Below, piece after piece: positions 11,011-23,479 of a stretch of DNA of 64,000 bases; the first letter of the stretch is position 1; every line of letters starts with the position of its first letter. This DNA comes from Platanthera guangdongensis. Lineage: Eukaryota; Streptophyta; Magnoliopsida; Asparagales; Orchidaceae. The position numbers and the translations under genes were made by a program. The stretch spans positions 67,382,757 to 67,446,756 of the forward strand of contig CM077165.1 of assembly GCA_039583875.1 (NCBI GenBank). Direction: 5' to 3'. Under the pieces are notes generated by a model. The model saw only the letters and a program-made list of their open reading frames with translations, searched no databases and was not told where the DNA came from.

Positions 11011-13563
11011 TGTAACAACCCATGTTTTATAATAATAATAAGAGAAAAAAACCCTCCTACTTGTCCAGAGTCGGGCCGCCCTTTTTCCCGAAGAAAACCC
11101 GCTCCAGCTCTCGATTCTTCTCCCTGTCGTAACCCGTCGGCTAGGTCTCCCGATCCCATCTCCTATTCCAACCCGCCGCTCCAACCTCATCTCCTTCTCC
11201 CGCTCTAGGCGTCGATGCCTCCTATGGATCCTCCTCCATCTCAGACCGCCGCCTGCTCCTCCTCTCCTCCTTCCCATGGCTGAAAACCATCTCCTTTAGG
11301 GCCGACAACCTCTTCTTCTTCTCCAATTCTGGAGGCCATCATCAGTAGCAACCGTCTTCGCTCCCTTCGGCAGCCGCTTCTCCATCTTCCATGGACTCCA
11401 ATAATTCCCAGTACTTCGCTCAAATCCACCTCCACTTAGATATTGGGCATGGTTTTGTTTTCCTTGGGCAAGAATCTCACTCCTCTCCTCTTGTTCACCT
11501 CTATTCAGATTTCCATGAATTTTTCTTGGAAATTTGCGCACCCAATTAATATATTTTGTGATTCATGATTTTTACCCCAATCGTAATCGTCTAACCTTTG
11601 GGTACTTATGATTTTTGGCGTCGATCGTCACTTTGATTGACGGTTCGTGAAGGAAGCTCTCTCTGAATTAGGGTTGGCCCAAGCCCAAGCACTGCCAAGT
11701 CTTCATTTCTGCGTGGTGTCTCTTCTCCCCTCACTCTTGAGGGAGGTAAATCTCTTAGCCACTGTTGATTCAATTATGTAGCGAATAATTTCCTGTACTA
11801 CCGTTTGGATTCCTTTATATCAACATCATTTTTTCTTGCCCTTGAACAGGTTCAAAATACGATTGTTATCAAAGCTCGCGCCACTTGACTGCCTCCGTCA
11901 GATTCAGCATATTTTAGGCAACTAGAGATCCCTCTCACTTGCAAGCATTGTGTTTAATTTAGCGTCTCTGTTTTTTTATTCATGACTACATTCCTGTATA
12001 TATTTTGATCTGACAAATTCATTGGTATTTTAATTATTGTATGTTCTTATGATTCTATGATTTCATCCGGAAATGTCTGGTATGTCAAATGAATTCAAAT
12101 CTTGAATCCCCAACTCGATAAGTTAATAACTTAGGGCTAAAATGTTGGAATTACATGAAATTGTGATTGCAGATGGTTCTTACTTGGATACTCACTTAGA
12201 TGAGGGATTTGCTCAATTAAGATAAAACTGGAATAATGATAGATTGTTGGGCATGTGTAATAAGTGTCTTAATTGTAATTGATAATGATTCTAAATATTA
12301 AACAAATTGATGATTTGTGATTTTATATAAATGTTTGTATCAAATACATGTTTACTTGGAAGACGATCGTGCATGGAAGTGGATTAATCTAAAAAAGTAT
12401 TTTGATATTCGAGAAAAATGATATATAGTAGTAGTCATACCACTCGTAAATACTTGAACCCGCGTAATATATTGCTCCATATCTAGTTTTCATTGTGTCA
12501 TCGAATCCTGTGTCATTGAATCTTGTGTCATCGAATCTTTTGTCATTGAATCTAATTCCTTATGTTTGTCTGGTTGTAATTCTTTAGTGAAGCCTGTGCT
12601 TCACCTGCTCTTTCACTTTTAAGTGAATTCGTTTATGTTAAACTCTAAAGTGTGAATCATGTAATTCATAATATCATAAGAATACATTGAAACATGTTTG
12701 ATTCACTTGGGTTGTAGCCTTCACTATGCTGGTTGGGACCCACTAAGCCTAATTGAGCCGGGCCTGGGCCGTGATAAGGGTCACGACAAGCAGGATGTTT
12801 TCTAATAAGACTTGTATTGAGACTAATTGTGAACCATGCGCACCCACAAGAAACACCTACACACTTCATTGATTACAGCTTACGATATTATATGTTCTAC
12901 TATGTGTTTTATTCCAAAGTAATCTTAATTCAGTTATTTCTATTTGACTATTCTACTTGTCTGAGTTAGTAGCTCTGATTTATGAAAACTAGTACACTCA
13001 TACATTTCTACTTCTATTATTGTTCTGTACTTTACTTTGTTCACCAGTTTATTTCAATATTTTGAGGTTTTTCTTTTTTGTTTTGGAATTATCTTATCGT
13101 TCGTGACAACGCCGCCAGGTCCTCGAGCCCGATCTACTTAAAGTTCTAGGTTCTATGTTTAGATTTCATTTACTGTCAAATATTTCTTTTATGTAATAAT
13201 TGCAATCAGACATTTTCTCTAATATCATGGACAAGTGTTGGGCTATTTAAATACTTTATGTACTAGAATTTGATATTAATGCATGTGCATCCTATTTTGA
13301 AACATAATTGCATGAAATATATAGCAGTGCCCTGTAAAACATTATTTTTATATAATACATGTGCATTTAAAATTCTCACTATTTTAAACTAAAAACTTCC
13401 GCATAAAAAAATCAAACTGTTTTTATTTAAAAGTAATTATTTTAAACCTATTACCAGTATCTCTGTACCTGCCTTAGCAGACATGGATTTCTTTCCGCCC
13501 ATGCCTGTGGTATCACAACCCGCCCGAAGTGCACTCTGACTTTTATCGAGACGGGTCGTGATA
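11011..13563 (+). repeat. 5' LTR of Tekay/Del-like element
   Basis: Starts TGTAACAACCC and ends GGGTCGTGATA, which are near reverse complements, as is usual for chromovirus LTRs. A second copy is found at 30643-30863 plus 46621-48935, interrupted by a nested insertion. The two copies align over their whole length with many substitutions and small indels, clearly more than the copies of the nested elements show among themselves, so this is the oldest layer of the nest. The first 600 bp are C-rich. The rest is AT-rich with repeated TCATCGAATC motifs near 12495-12550. Confidence 0.75.
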
Positions 13564-13862
13564 CTTAATATTGTAGCCAGGTTAGTTTCAAAAGATAAAA
13601 TATTTTGTAATTATGAAATATTTTGAACTTTATTTTAAAAAATAAATATAAGCATGCATCATCCCTTCACTAAGCTTGTCATTATCTGTTGTCCGCAGCT
13701 GAAACACGCACACACTCACTCATAATTATGAGTAGTATGCACACGAATGTTAAGAGAGTATGGGCAAACTTAATATTTTTGTGCATATGAATTTCTGATA
13801 AGATATACACCGCTTGTGAATATTAAATTGTACGGGCGGTTTAATATTTCCAAGTGCATTGG
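13564..13862 (+). other. left part of Tekay-like internal region
   Basis: About 300 bp of AT-rich non-coding sequence between the 5' LTR and the Athila insertion. It continues at 29757. No Met-type primer binding site is seen directly after the LTR, so the start of the internal region is degenerate or deleted. Confidence 0.5.
13858..13862. other. target site duplication ATTGG, left copy
   Basis: ATTGG directly precedes the outer TGAT end of the Athila composite and is repeated directly after its other end at 29752-29756. Confidence 0.85.
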
Positions 13863-16191
13863 TGATGGCCCACGAACTAGACTCTTATTTAGGTGGTTGG
13901 TTCAATGAGTCAAATGCTGCGGGCTTGCTAAAAGCGAGCTTTTAATGAAAGGAGGCAAATGCACCTATCACATGTAGTACTCGATATTCGGGGGAATACC
14001 GAGGTCGTATTATTCTCGGGGTCAGGTTGATTATTCCTACTGCTCCAGGAGTAACTATTATTTTACTGAAAATTCATTGGGGAGTTTAATTAACTAAGGC
14101 GGATAAAAATAAAAGAAGAGCAAAAATGATTTAGAAAATTCGATGAAGGGTTAACGCTCGGCACCGAATCGGATTAAGATTAAAATAACTTTTAATAAAT
14201 ATTGAACTTAGTTTTCAAATTGATAAAAGGCAAATTGGTCGTGGAGGTTCCATAAATATAAGCGCATTTATCTCTATGAATATTGCTCACCTAAACGCTA
14301 AGACTATTCGACCGAACATTAGTCCGACGAAGGATTCCTCTTAACGCCCACTTTACGTTAAGAACCCCGTTATTGGGTGGAGAACCCAATCTGAAAGAAT
14401 TACGCTTGTCCTCTCTCAAGGGTATTCATGCAACTCTCTTTACCCAGGGGTGATCTGTCCATACGCAAGGGCCTCTCGGCTATCTACCGTATGGATAACG
14501 AAAATAGGGCCCACACATCGATATGTGGTCCTACGCGTCGTTAACTCTGGGTAAACCTTAAGTCCTAAAATTAAAGTGAAAATAAAGAACTTTAATTATT
14601 TCAAATCATTTTATGTCCCAATGCTCTTCGATTCCGAGGCTAATAATGATTAGCCACTCATCGGTATGGGGACGGCTTTATAATTTGCTGAGGATCGAGT
14701 TCGAGACTAAATGCTGAAGGGTTATAAAAAGAAGACATAAAAACAAATAACAAACATTTAGAAAACATAGAAAGGTTAGCTAATTATGAGAACTCACACA
14801 CACTTTAAATTATAAATAAAACAGAAACTAAGTTACACAAAAATTGAAATAACAAGTCCTACTCAAACGAGTAGGCGGGAAATAAAGGCACGCCATTTAA
14901 CTCTTAATGAGTAGGCGGAAATAAATGCAAGTACAAGTCCTACTCAAACGAGTAGGCGAAAAATAAAAACACGCCATTTAACTCTTAACGAGTGGGCGGA
15001 AATAATTGCGCACACGCACACACTCTACATGAATCGAAAGAAAGCAATAAAATTATATCCTACACACACACTCTACATAATTGAAAGAAAGCGCTAAAAT
15101 AAAGCATGAAAATTTATCTCCTAAACTCACACACTCTACATGATTGAAGAAAACATTAAAAATTATTCTCGTACACTCACACACACAACATGGAATTTTA
15201 AAGATCAAAATGAAAAAACTAACTCATACACTCACACACAAATTAAAATCTAAATGAAAGTTAGCTAAAAATTATAACAACTACTTTTTTATAATTAGAT
15301 TTTATCAAAAACACATAAAAAGAACAAATCAAAATTAAAAGATCAAAAGGTTTTCAAAATAAAACTAAAATCAAAGGTGCTCAAAAATTAAAATTATAAC
15401 TTTTTCATTCTTAAGAGTCCATAAAAGTGATAAAAAAGTTGAAATAAAATTTAAAAGAACAAAAGGTTTTACAATCCTAAAAGAAAAGTTAAGTAAAAAA
15501 AATCAACAACACTTTAATACCTCTTTTACAAATTCATAAGAATGAAATATAAAAACACTAAAAGAACATGGAGAAAAAGAGAAAAACCTAATACAACATT
15601 TCATTTAAAAAAAAATCTCTAACAAAACCTAACATGGAGACAAATTAAAAGCATAGAAAGTAAATAAGTTACACTAATACACACACACACACAAACTTTT
15701 CATAAAGAGAAGAACAAAGAGAAACTTAAGGATAAAATGAGAAAGAGATAAGCCACCCAAATGAATTTTCATGCCATGTAGAGAGAGAAAATCAAACATT
15801 TTTATTATCATAATGAAACTATTACAAAGCTAAAACTAAAGCAAAAACAAACATGAAAGGAAGGGGGGGGGAGAAATCTACTTGGTCACGGGGCGTGTTA
15901 AATGACGCGGGCGTGTGACCGGGCGTGTCAAACTTTTCACCTCAAATTCATCTGATTCCACGGGAAATGAAGTGTCACGGCCAGGTCACGGGCGTGACCC
16001 AAAGTACACGGGCGTGTACTTACTTTTTTGACAATTTTTCTGAAATTTTCAGGAAACAAAAATAAACTGAAGTTAGTACAATTTTTACAAAAAGAAAGCA
16101 ATTTATTAAATAAAACTAACTAAAAAAGACAAAATTAAACTAAAATGACATAATAAAAATACTATAAAATAGGTATATTTACAACTTATCA
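13863..16191 (-). repeat. Athila LTR1 (outer 3' LTR)
   Basis: 2329 bp, starting TGATGGCC and ending ACTTATCA on the plus strand. It contains two 81-bp units with CCTACTC/GAGTAGG hairpins (14853-15010), about four roughly 60-bp units rich in CACACTCTACATGA (15015-15190), and GGGCGTG motifs near 15890-16020. It is nearly identical to LTR2 apart from scattered substitutions and small indels. Confidence 0.9.
14853..15010. repeat. 81-bp direct repeat with hairpins in Athila LTR
   Basis: Two units each carry the palindrome CCTACTCAAACGAGTAGG (14858-14875 and 14939-14956) followed by CGCCATTTAACTCTTAA. Equivalent pairs occur in LTR2 (about 20275-20420) and LTR3 (about 28413-28560). Confidence 0.85.
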
Positions 16192-16209
16192 AATACCCCC
16201 ATACTTAAG
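16192..16209 (-). other. polypurine tract of Athila internal 1
   Basis: On the minus strand CTTAAGTATGGGGGTATT abuts the TGATAAGT start of the 3' LTR, the position of the plus-strand primer. The same sequence flanks LTR2 at 21618-21635. Confidence 0.7.
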
Positions 16210-16377
16210 CTTTTGCTATTCCAGAGCAAAGGTTTGAGGTAAACTTATATGGAATAAAAAAACTCTAAGTTTAGCTACCGCTTAATTAATTATAAGAGAG
16301 ATCTAAATAAACATACGGGGTGTTAGAGTTAAGTCCTAAAATTATGTAGATGATTTAAATAGCGCAAAAATTTTGGC

Positions 16378-17532
16378 AATATCACTAGCGTCGCACATAA
16401 TTTAGAACGGAAGGGACCAATCGGGCGCGACTAAAATGGATGAATTGATAAGTTTTTGTTTTATGAAATTAAATGCAGACTCGTATTCGCTATTAAAGAT
16501 AAAGTTTGATTCCTTTTCCAAGAGGCGAGTAAGCGGCTTCGTTATTTTTGAAAAATCTTGAATGAAATATCGGTAAAAGACCGCATGACCTAAGAAACTC
16601 CTAATAGATTTTACGTTAGTTGGCGGCGGAAGTTTTTCTATGATTTATACCTTGGCCTTATCTACCTCCATCCCCTTAGACGAAATCATATGGTCGAGAA
16701 CCAAACCCTCTTGAACCATAATGTTACACTTTTCCCAATTTAAAACGAGATGCGTGTCCTCGCATCGCTGGAGGGCACGATCTAGATTTCGAAGACAAGA
16801 CGGGAAAGAGAGTCCGAAAACAGAAAATTCATCCATAAAGAATTCCGTAATCTATCCTACCAGCTCGCCAAAGATTGTCAGCATACACCTTTGGAATGTA
16901 GCTGGCGCATTGTAGAGGCCAAATGCCATTCTTCGGTAGGCGAAGGTACCAAACGGGCATGTAAAGGTTGTTTTCTCTTGATCATCGGGGGAAATGAGGA
17001 TTTGGAAAAACACCGATAAACCATCAAGAAAACAATAAAATGGATAACCGGATAAACGCTGCAGAACTTGGTCTAAAAATGGTAGCGGAAAATGGTCCTT
17101 ACGGGTGGCATCATTTAGTTTTCTATAATCGATGCACACCCGCCAACCCGTAACAGTACGAGTTGGGAGGAGTTCATTGTGCTCATTCTCCATTATGTTA
17201 AGACCGCCCTTTTTGGGCACCACGTGAACAGGACTAACCCATGCACTATCAGAAATCAGATAAATAATCCTCGCATCTAATAATTTAATTATATCGACTT
17301 TAACGATGTCTTTCAAGTTTGGGTTAAGACGACGCTGCGGCTGAATGGTTTTGCGGCAATTATCGTTGACAAAAATCCTTTGAGTGCAAAAAGAGGGGTT
17401 ATTCCCCTTAAGGTCAGAAATTTGCCACGGAATTGTGTGGCGATGTTTAAGCAAAACTTCCAATAAATCAGAAGTCTCTGAATCACTCAAGTGCGAAGAA
17501 ATAATAACGGGAAGCGTATCGCCTTTTCCCAA
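16378..17532 (-). pseudogene. Athila reverse transcriptase, internal 1, broken
   Basis: The minus-strand frame 17532-16852 carries the RT N-terminal half: ARIIYLISDSAWVSPVHVVPKK, RVCIDYRKLNDATRKDHFPLPF, YCFLDGLSVFFQI and an MAFGLYNAPATFQRC box. An in-frame TAG at 16852-16854 ends it. The next frame (16836-16645) starts at MDEF, where the catalytic box should read FMDD, so the second aspartate is glutamate (codon 16828-16830). Coding then runs only to about 16378, where a 3.4-kb deletion removes the RT tail, RNase H and integrase. A frameshift at about 16645 lies in the same stretch. Confidence 0.85.
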
Positions 17533-18111
17533 AAAAGCGTATTTGAGTGATTCATGTAAGGGTTTGAGGTTAGGATGGGCGGTTCTTCTAGGGAGGTTTT
17601 AATTCCCATGTATTTATTACCAATTGGTTCGAAAGGAAAGTCTATAGAGGTATCCTCATCACATTCAAAATTTCCGAGCGCATAAATATCGTTGTTTAAT
17701 AATACGGACTCGAAAATAAGAGAAGAAAGATCTCCAAAAAAGGAATCTAAAGAATCGCAAAACTCGTCGCTCGATGGCGAGTCTCCTATGGAGGGATTAA
17801 TAGAGAAAGTAACTTCGTCATCTCCTACCCGAAGTAGGAGACGATCTTTACTAACGTCAATTAATACACGGGAGATGGCGAGAAAAGGGTGACCAAGTAT
17901 AATTGGTACATCGGTGTCCTCCTCGATGTTCAAGATGACGAAGTCTATCGGAAATATAAACTTATCAACTCGGACAAGTACGTCCTCCACTACCCCGATA
18001 GGTAACTTAACCGAGCGATCCGCTAATTGGATGTGCATATTAGTAGGTCTAGGAGTGCCCAAACCTAATTTTTTTAAAGTGCGAGAACGGCATCAAATTG
18101 ATACTCGCGCC
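17533..18111 (-). pseudogene. Athila protease, internal 1, frameshifted
   Basis: The minus-strand frame 18062-17487 encodes the second half of the Athila protease, with QLADRSVKLPIGVVEDVLVR and PIILGHPFLA motifs, running on towards RT. The catalytic aspartate lies in the preceding frame, in ADLGASINLM at about 18085-18130. The two frames are separated by a run of seven A residues on the coding strand (18069-18075), one more than the frame needs. The same extra base is present in internal 2. Confidence 0.8.
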
Positions 18112-19120
18112 TAAATCTGCAAGAGCGTATTTTACTAATATATTACCAAAAAAGCACGGGATGGAAAACTGTCCCAAGTTGTTTTGTTTTAGGGGAAATT
18201 TATTGGTGAGGGCCGCAGATCAGTCTGCGTTGAGAGAGATATGCGAAATATTTTCCAATTTTTGTTTATTAGATAGATGTTCTTTCAAATATTTCACATA
18301 CTTAGGCATCTGCGAGATCGCCTCGCAGAAGGGAACATTAATATGAATTTGTTTTAATAGTAAAATAAAATTTTTATATTGTGCTTCCTTAAGCTCATCA
18401 TCTAACCTATGCGGATATGGAGGGGCCCTGTTTAAAATAATTTTTTCGTTTAAAATTGGTAAAGGCGACGTAATTGAAGAAGGGGGAAGAGTGGTCGGAG
18501 GTGAAATATGTACCTTATGATCTGTCCGTTTTGGATTGACCACCTCCTTATCGCTACGGAGGGTTATAGCATTGGCATTCTCCCGCGGATTGGGCTCTGT
18601 GTTTCCCTGCAGTGCCCCGAGCGTGCGCTCGGACATCATTCTCGCCAGTTGTCCAACCTGTTGTTCAAGTGTTTTTAGCGATCCGGTGATGTTCCAAATA
18701 TTTGATTCGTTGGACGTTACGTATTTAAAAAAAAAATTCCTCCATCGGGAAGGGTTTTGGAAGAGGGGAGGCGGCAGAAATCCGGGCGCAAAAGAATTGG
18801 GCGGGCGCTGCGCATTGTTCGGGTTACTCCAAGAGAAATTGGGGTGATTCCTCCAACCCGGATTATAGTAACTACTATAAGGGTTGTTGTTGGGGTTGAA
18901 GGAAGGATGACCCGAATTTCCTATGAAGTCCACGAACTCTTAAGCCACTCAGACGTTAGGGGGAATAAAAAAAGGCGGAGTGGAGGAGGCAGCAGAAATT
19001 TCTGCCACCTGCTTTGTTAACCTTTCAATTTGAAGGGTTAACAGAGCAGTGACATCCACTTCAAAAAGGCCGACCGCCAACTTTGGGCATCCCCGCGAGA
19101 CGTTCCATTGGTAGGCTTTC
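18112..19120 (-). pseudogene. Athila gag C-terminal half, internal 1
   Basis: The frame 18933-18220 (237 residues) covers the late part of Athila gag and the gag-protease linker: an N/P-rich segment (YSSYYNPGWRNHPNFSWSN), the LEQQVGQLARMMSER segment, and the PPYPHRL...LKQIHINVPFCEAISQMP block that precedes the protease in this lineage. A short coding stretch to about 19120 follows upstream. The N-terminal part of gag is absent: at about 19125 the sequence jumps to T-rich leader sequence before the primer site. Confidence 0.8.
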
Positions 19121-19124
19121 ATAG

Positions 19125-19259
19125 CCAACTCTTTTTTTATTATTTTTTTTTAAAATAGACTTTTTAGGGTTTTTTTAAAAAAATTTAGTTTTTTTAGTTT
19201 AGTTAATAAAAAATAAGTAAAAGTAATAGACTCCAGAATTTGAAATAATAACTCAAGAC
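19125..19259 (-). other. leader (5' UTR) of Athila internal 1
   Basis: A T-rich stretch on the plus strand (A-rich on the coding strand) between the truncated gag and the primer binding site. It has no coding potential. Confidence 0.6.
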
Positions 19260-19277
19260 TCCCTGGCAACGGTGCCA
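19260..19277 (-). other. primer binding site, Asp tRNA type
   Basis: On the minus strand TGGCACCGTTGCCAGGGA, which differs by only two bases from the 3'-end complement of plant aspartate tRNA, the usual primer of Athila elements. It lies 6 bp from LTR2. Confidence 0.85.
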
Positions 19278-19283
19278 AAAACT

Positions 19284-21617
19284 TCATGGCCGCGAACCAG
19301 ACTCTTATTTAGGTGGTTGGTTCAATTAGTCGAACGTCGCGGGCTTGCGAAAAAGCGAGCTTTTAACGAAAGGAGGCAGGTGCACCTATTGCATGTCGTA
19401 CTTGATATTCGGGGGAATACCGAGGTCATATTAATCTCAGTGTCAGGTTGATTATCCCTACTTCTCCAGGAGTAACTATTATTTTACTGAAAATTTGTTG
19501 GGGACTTTAATTTACTAAGGCGGATAAAAATAAAAGAAGAGCAAAAATGATTTAGAAAATTCGATGAAGGGTTAACGCTCGGCACCGAATCGGATTAAGA
19601 CTAAAATAACTTTTAATAAATATTGAACTTAGTTTTCAAATTGCTAAAAGGCAAATTGGTCGTGGAGGTTCCATAAATATGAGCGCATTTATCTCTATGA
19701 ATATTGCTCACCTAAACGTTAAAACTATTCGACCGAACATTAGTCCGACGAAGGATTCCTCTTAACGCCCACTTTACGTTAAGAACCCCGCTATTGGGTG
19801 GGGAACCCAATCTGAAAGAATTATGCTTGTCCTCTCTCAAGGGTATTCATGCAACTCTCTTTACCCAGGGGTGATCTGTCCATACGCACGGCCTCTCGGC
19901 TAGCTACCGTATGGATAACGAAAATAGGGCCCACACATCGATATGTGGTCCTACGCGTCGTTAACTCGGGATAAACCTTAAGTCCTAAAATTAAAGTGAA
20001 AATAAAGAACTTTAATTATTTCAAATCATTTTATGTCCCAATGCTCTTCGATGTCGAGGCTAATAACGATTAGCCACTCATCGGTATGGGGACGTCTTTA
20101 TAATTTGCTGTGGATCGAGTTCGAGACTAAATGCTGAAGGGTTATAAAAAGAAGACATAAAAACAAATAACAAACATTTAGAAAACATAGAAAAGTTAGC
20201 TAATTATGAGAACTCACACACACTTTAAATTATAAATAAAACAGAAACTAAGTTACACAAAAAAAGAAATAACAAGTCCTACTCAAACGAGTAGGCGAGA
20301 AATAAAGGCACGCCATTTAACTCTTAACGAGTAGGCAGAAATAAATGCAAGTACAAGTCCTACTCAAACGAGTAGGCGAAAAATAAAAACATGTCATTTA
20401 ACTTTTAACGAGTGGGCAGAAATAATTGCACACACGCACACACTCTACATGAATCGAAAGAAAGCAATAAAATTATCTCCTACACACACACTCTACATAA
20501 TTGAAAGAAAGCGATAAAATAAAGCATGAAAATTTATCTCCTAAACTCACACACTCTACATGATTGAAGAAAGAATTAAAAATTAATCTCATACACTCAC
20601 ACACACAACATGGAATTTTAAAGATCAAAATGAAAAAAACTAACTCATACACTCACACACAAATTAAAATCGAAATGAAAGTTAGCTAAAAATTATAACA
20701 ACTACTTTTTTATACTTAGATTTTATCAAAAACACATAAAAAGAACAAATCAAAATTAAAAGATCAAAAGGTTTTCAAAATAAAACTAAAATCAAAGGTG
20801 CTAAAAAATTAAAATTATATCTTTTTCATTCTTAAGAGTCCATAAAAGTGATAAAAAAGTTGAAATAAAATTTAAAAGAACAAAAGGTTTTACAATCCTA
20901 AAAGAAAAGCTAAGTAAAAAAAATCAACAACACTTTAATACCTCTTTTACAAATTCATAAGAATGAAATATAAAAACACTAAAAGAACATGGAGAAAAAG
21001 AGAAAAACCTAATACAACATTTCATTTAAAAAAAATCTCTAACAAAACCTAACATGGAGACAAATTAAAAGCATAGAAAGTAAATAAGTTACACTCATAC
21101 ACACACACAAACTTTTCACAAAGAGAAGAACAAAGAGAAACTTAAGGATAAAATGAGAAAGAGATAAGCCACCAAAATGAATTTTCATGCCATGTAGAGT
21201 GAGAAAATCAAACATTTTTATTATCATAATGAAACTATTACAAAGCTAAAACTAAAGCAAAAAACAAACATGAAAGGAAGGGGGGAGAAATCTACTAGGT
21301 CACAAGGCGTGTTAAATGACACAGGCGTGTGACCGGGCGTGTGACCGGGCGTGTCAAACTTTTCTCCTTAAATTCTTCTGATTCCACGGGAAATGAAGTG
21401 TCACGGCCAGGTCATGGGCGTGACCCAAAGTACACGGGCGTGTACTCACTTTTTTGGCAATTTTTCTGAAATTTTCAGGAAACAACAATAAACTTAAGTT
21501 AGTACAATTTTTACAAAAAGAAAGCAATTTATTAAATAGAACTAACTAAAAAATACAAAATTAAACTAAAATGACATAATAAAAATACTATAAAATAGGT
21601 TTATTTACAACTTATCA
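19284..21617 (-). repeat. Athila LTR2 (shared middle LTR)
   Basis: 2334 bp. It serves as 5' LTR for internal 1, with the primer site at its left edge, and as 3' LTR for internal 2, with a polypurine tract at its right edge. Its left terminus reads TCATGG where LTR1 has TGATGG. Near 21332-21355 a GTGACCGGGCGT unit is duplicated that is single in LTR1 and LTR3. Confidence 0.9.
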
Positions 21618-21635
21618 AATACCCCCATACTTAAG
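21618..21635 (-). other. polypurine tract of Athila internal 2
   Basis: CTTAAGTATGGGGGTATT on the minus strand next to the LTR2 TGATAAGT end, identical to the tract at 16192-16209. Confidence 0.7.
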
Positions 21636-23479
21636 CTTTTGCTATTTCAGAGCAAAAATTTGAGGTAAACTTATATGAAATAAAAAAACTCTAAGTTTAG
21701 CTACCGCTTAATTAATTATAAGAGAGATCTAAATAAACATATGGGGTGTAAGAGTTAAGTCCTAAAATTATGTAGATGATTTAAATAGCGCAAAAATTTT
21801 GGCCAAAAGAATTCTTGATGTAATCAAATAGAAAGCAATAATTATAATGGTTAGATTAACAAAAATAGTTTGGAATTATATGAACTTTAGCTTATAGGAG
21901 TTTTACAGGAAATAATGCAATTTATAAATTATGCTCTCAAAAAGATTTTTGAATTAATTCTAGAATCGTGAAATTGGCTAAGGGGATTGATGTTGATTTA
22001 TGAAGAGGGTTTGAATTTTGAGGTGATGTAATTTTTTTCTCGAACCTCCATTATTTTCTTTTTGGATTATTAGGAAAATGAATTCTTATTTTCCTAATAT
22101 CATTTTTTTCTTTTTCAACTTCATAATTATAAAATTAACCCAATATATATGTGTGGGAGTAATGAATTTGATCCTCTTACTCCGTAACATATATTTTTTT
22201 AAAATTATTGGGTGCCTATGCTTACGTAATGAAATCTTATTGCCATTGACATAGGATCTTTTAAGGATAAAAATTTAGCATGACAAGTAAGTCATGATAA
22301 ATAAGGGAGAAAAGAAAACTAGATTTTAAATAAAAAAATATATGAGAGCAACCTTAATAAATTGTACGTTCCAATTTTCAAAAAGCTAAGAGTAAACATA
22401 ATTGAATTCTATAGTCGCTATTTTCTAACATAATACACGTGCTTCTATCAATGAAAAATTAAAAGTAGTGCCTAAAACGAGTTCGCTATTTTTAACAAAG
22501 CATAATTAATTCTTTAAAACTTAAACCCGAATATTTAAATATTTCAATCAATAATTAACAAACGAATAGTGAACAAAGAATTAATAAAATTCACATATAA
22601 ATAAACTCAAAACAAAATTTTTGGATAGCAAGAAAATTAAGAATGGTATATTTGATTTATTTGTTTCAAAATATTTTTTTTGGATTTTGATAGTTTTTAT
22701 CATCATTTTTTTGTGTTTTTAATTTATTATCTTTTTTTTGAATTTTTGTTTTGTTTTACTCAATTTTTTTGAATTTTTGACTTATTATCTTTTTTGTTTT
22801 TTAATTTGTTATTATATACATACGAAAAACAATAAGAAATATATATTTTTTTTGAACTATTTTTTTCTTTTCTAATTTTTTGGATTTTTTTGGTTGTTAT
22901 GAGCAAATATTTACAAAATTAGGAAAGAGAGAAACGATAATTACAAAGAAGAGAAAGAAAGGAAGAGGAAAATGAGAGAAAAGAACAAAAATATTTACAA
23001 AAGATATTTACAAAATAAAAATAAAATTTTTTTTTGGAATTTGTGTTTTATAATTTTTTTGAATTTTTGTGTTTTAAAAGGAAAGGAAAAGAAATTTTTT
23101 TTGGTTTTTTCATTTTACATTTTTTTGTTTTGTTTTGTTATTATATATATTTTTTCATATTTTTTACTTTTGGAGTGCAGAAAATAGAAGTACAGTGCAG
23201 AAAATAGAACACAAAAATAACCCCATAATTAAGTCCAACATTGTCCCCAATATTACAACGTAATTATGTGGAACAAAAAAAAAATGAAATTATTTACAAA
23301 GAAATTAAAGAGAGAGGGGGTAGAAGCTTCCCTGGACCGCGCTCGAGGAGGCCCAACAAAAACCCTGCATTTATTAGAAAAAGTAGCAAACATAATAAAT
23401 AAAGAGCGAAAAAGATAAGCGAGGGGTGCCTCCCAGGAGCGCTTTGTTTATAGTCGTGTAGTTGACTATTTTGGCAGGG
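21636..23479 (-). other. non-coding region between integrase and LTR2
   Basis: About 1.8 kb, very AT-rich, with long T and A runs (especially 22640-23170). In complete Athila elements an env-like frame can lie between pol and the 3' LTR. No such frame is readable here. A 71-codon low-complexity frame at 22972-23187 on the plus strand is not considered real. Only the first 186 bp (to 21803) are kept in internal 1. Confidence 0.6.

Noticed and set aside
22972..23187. 71-codon hydrophobic frame in the Athila 3' region
   Set aside because: Low-complexity T- and A-rich sequence that would translate as F/K/I-rich in any frame. Not accepted as an env remnant.
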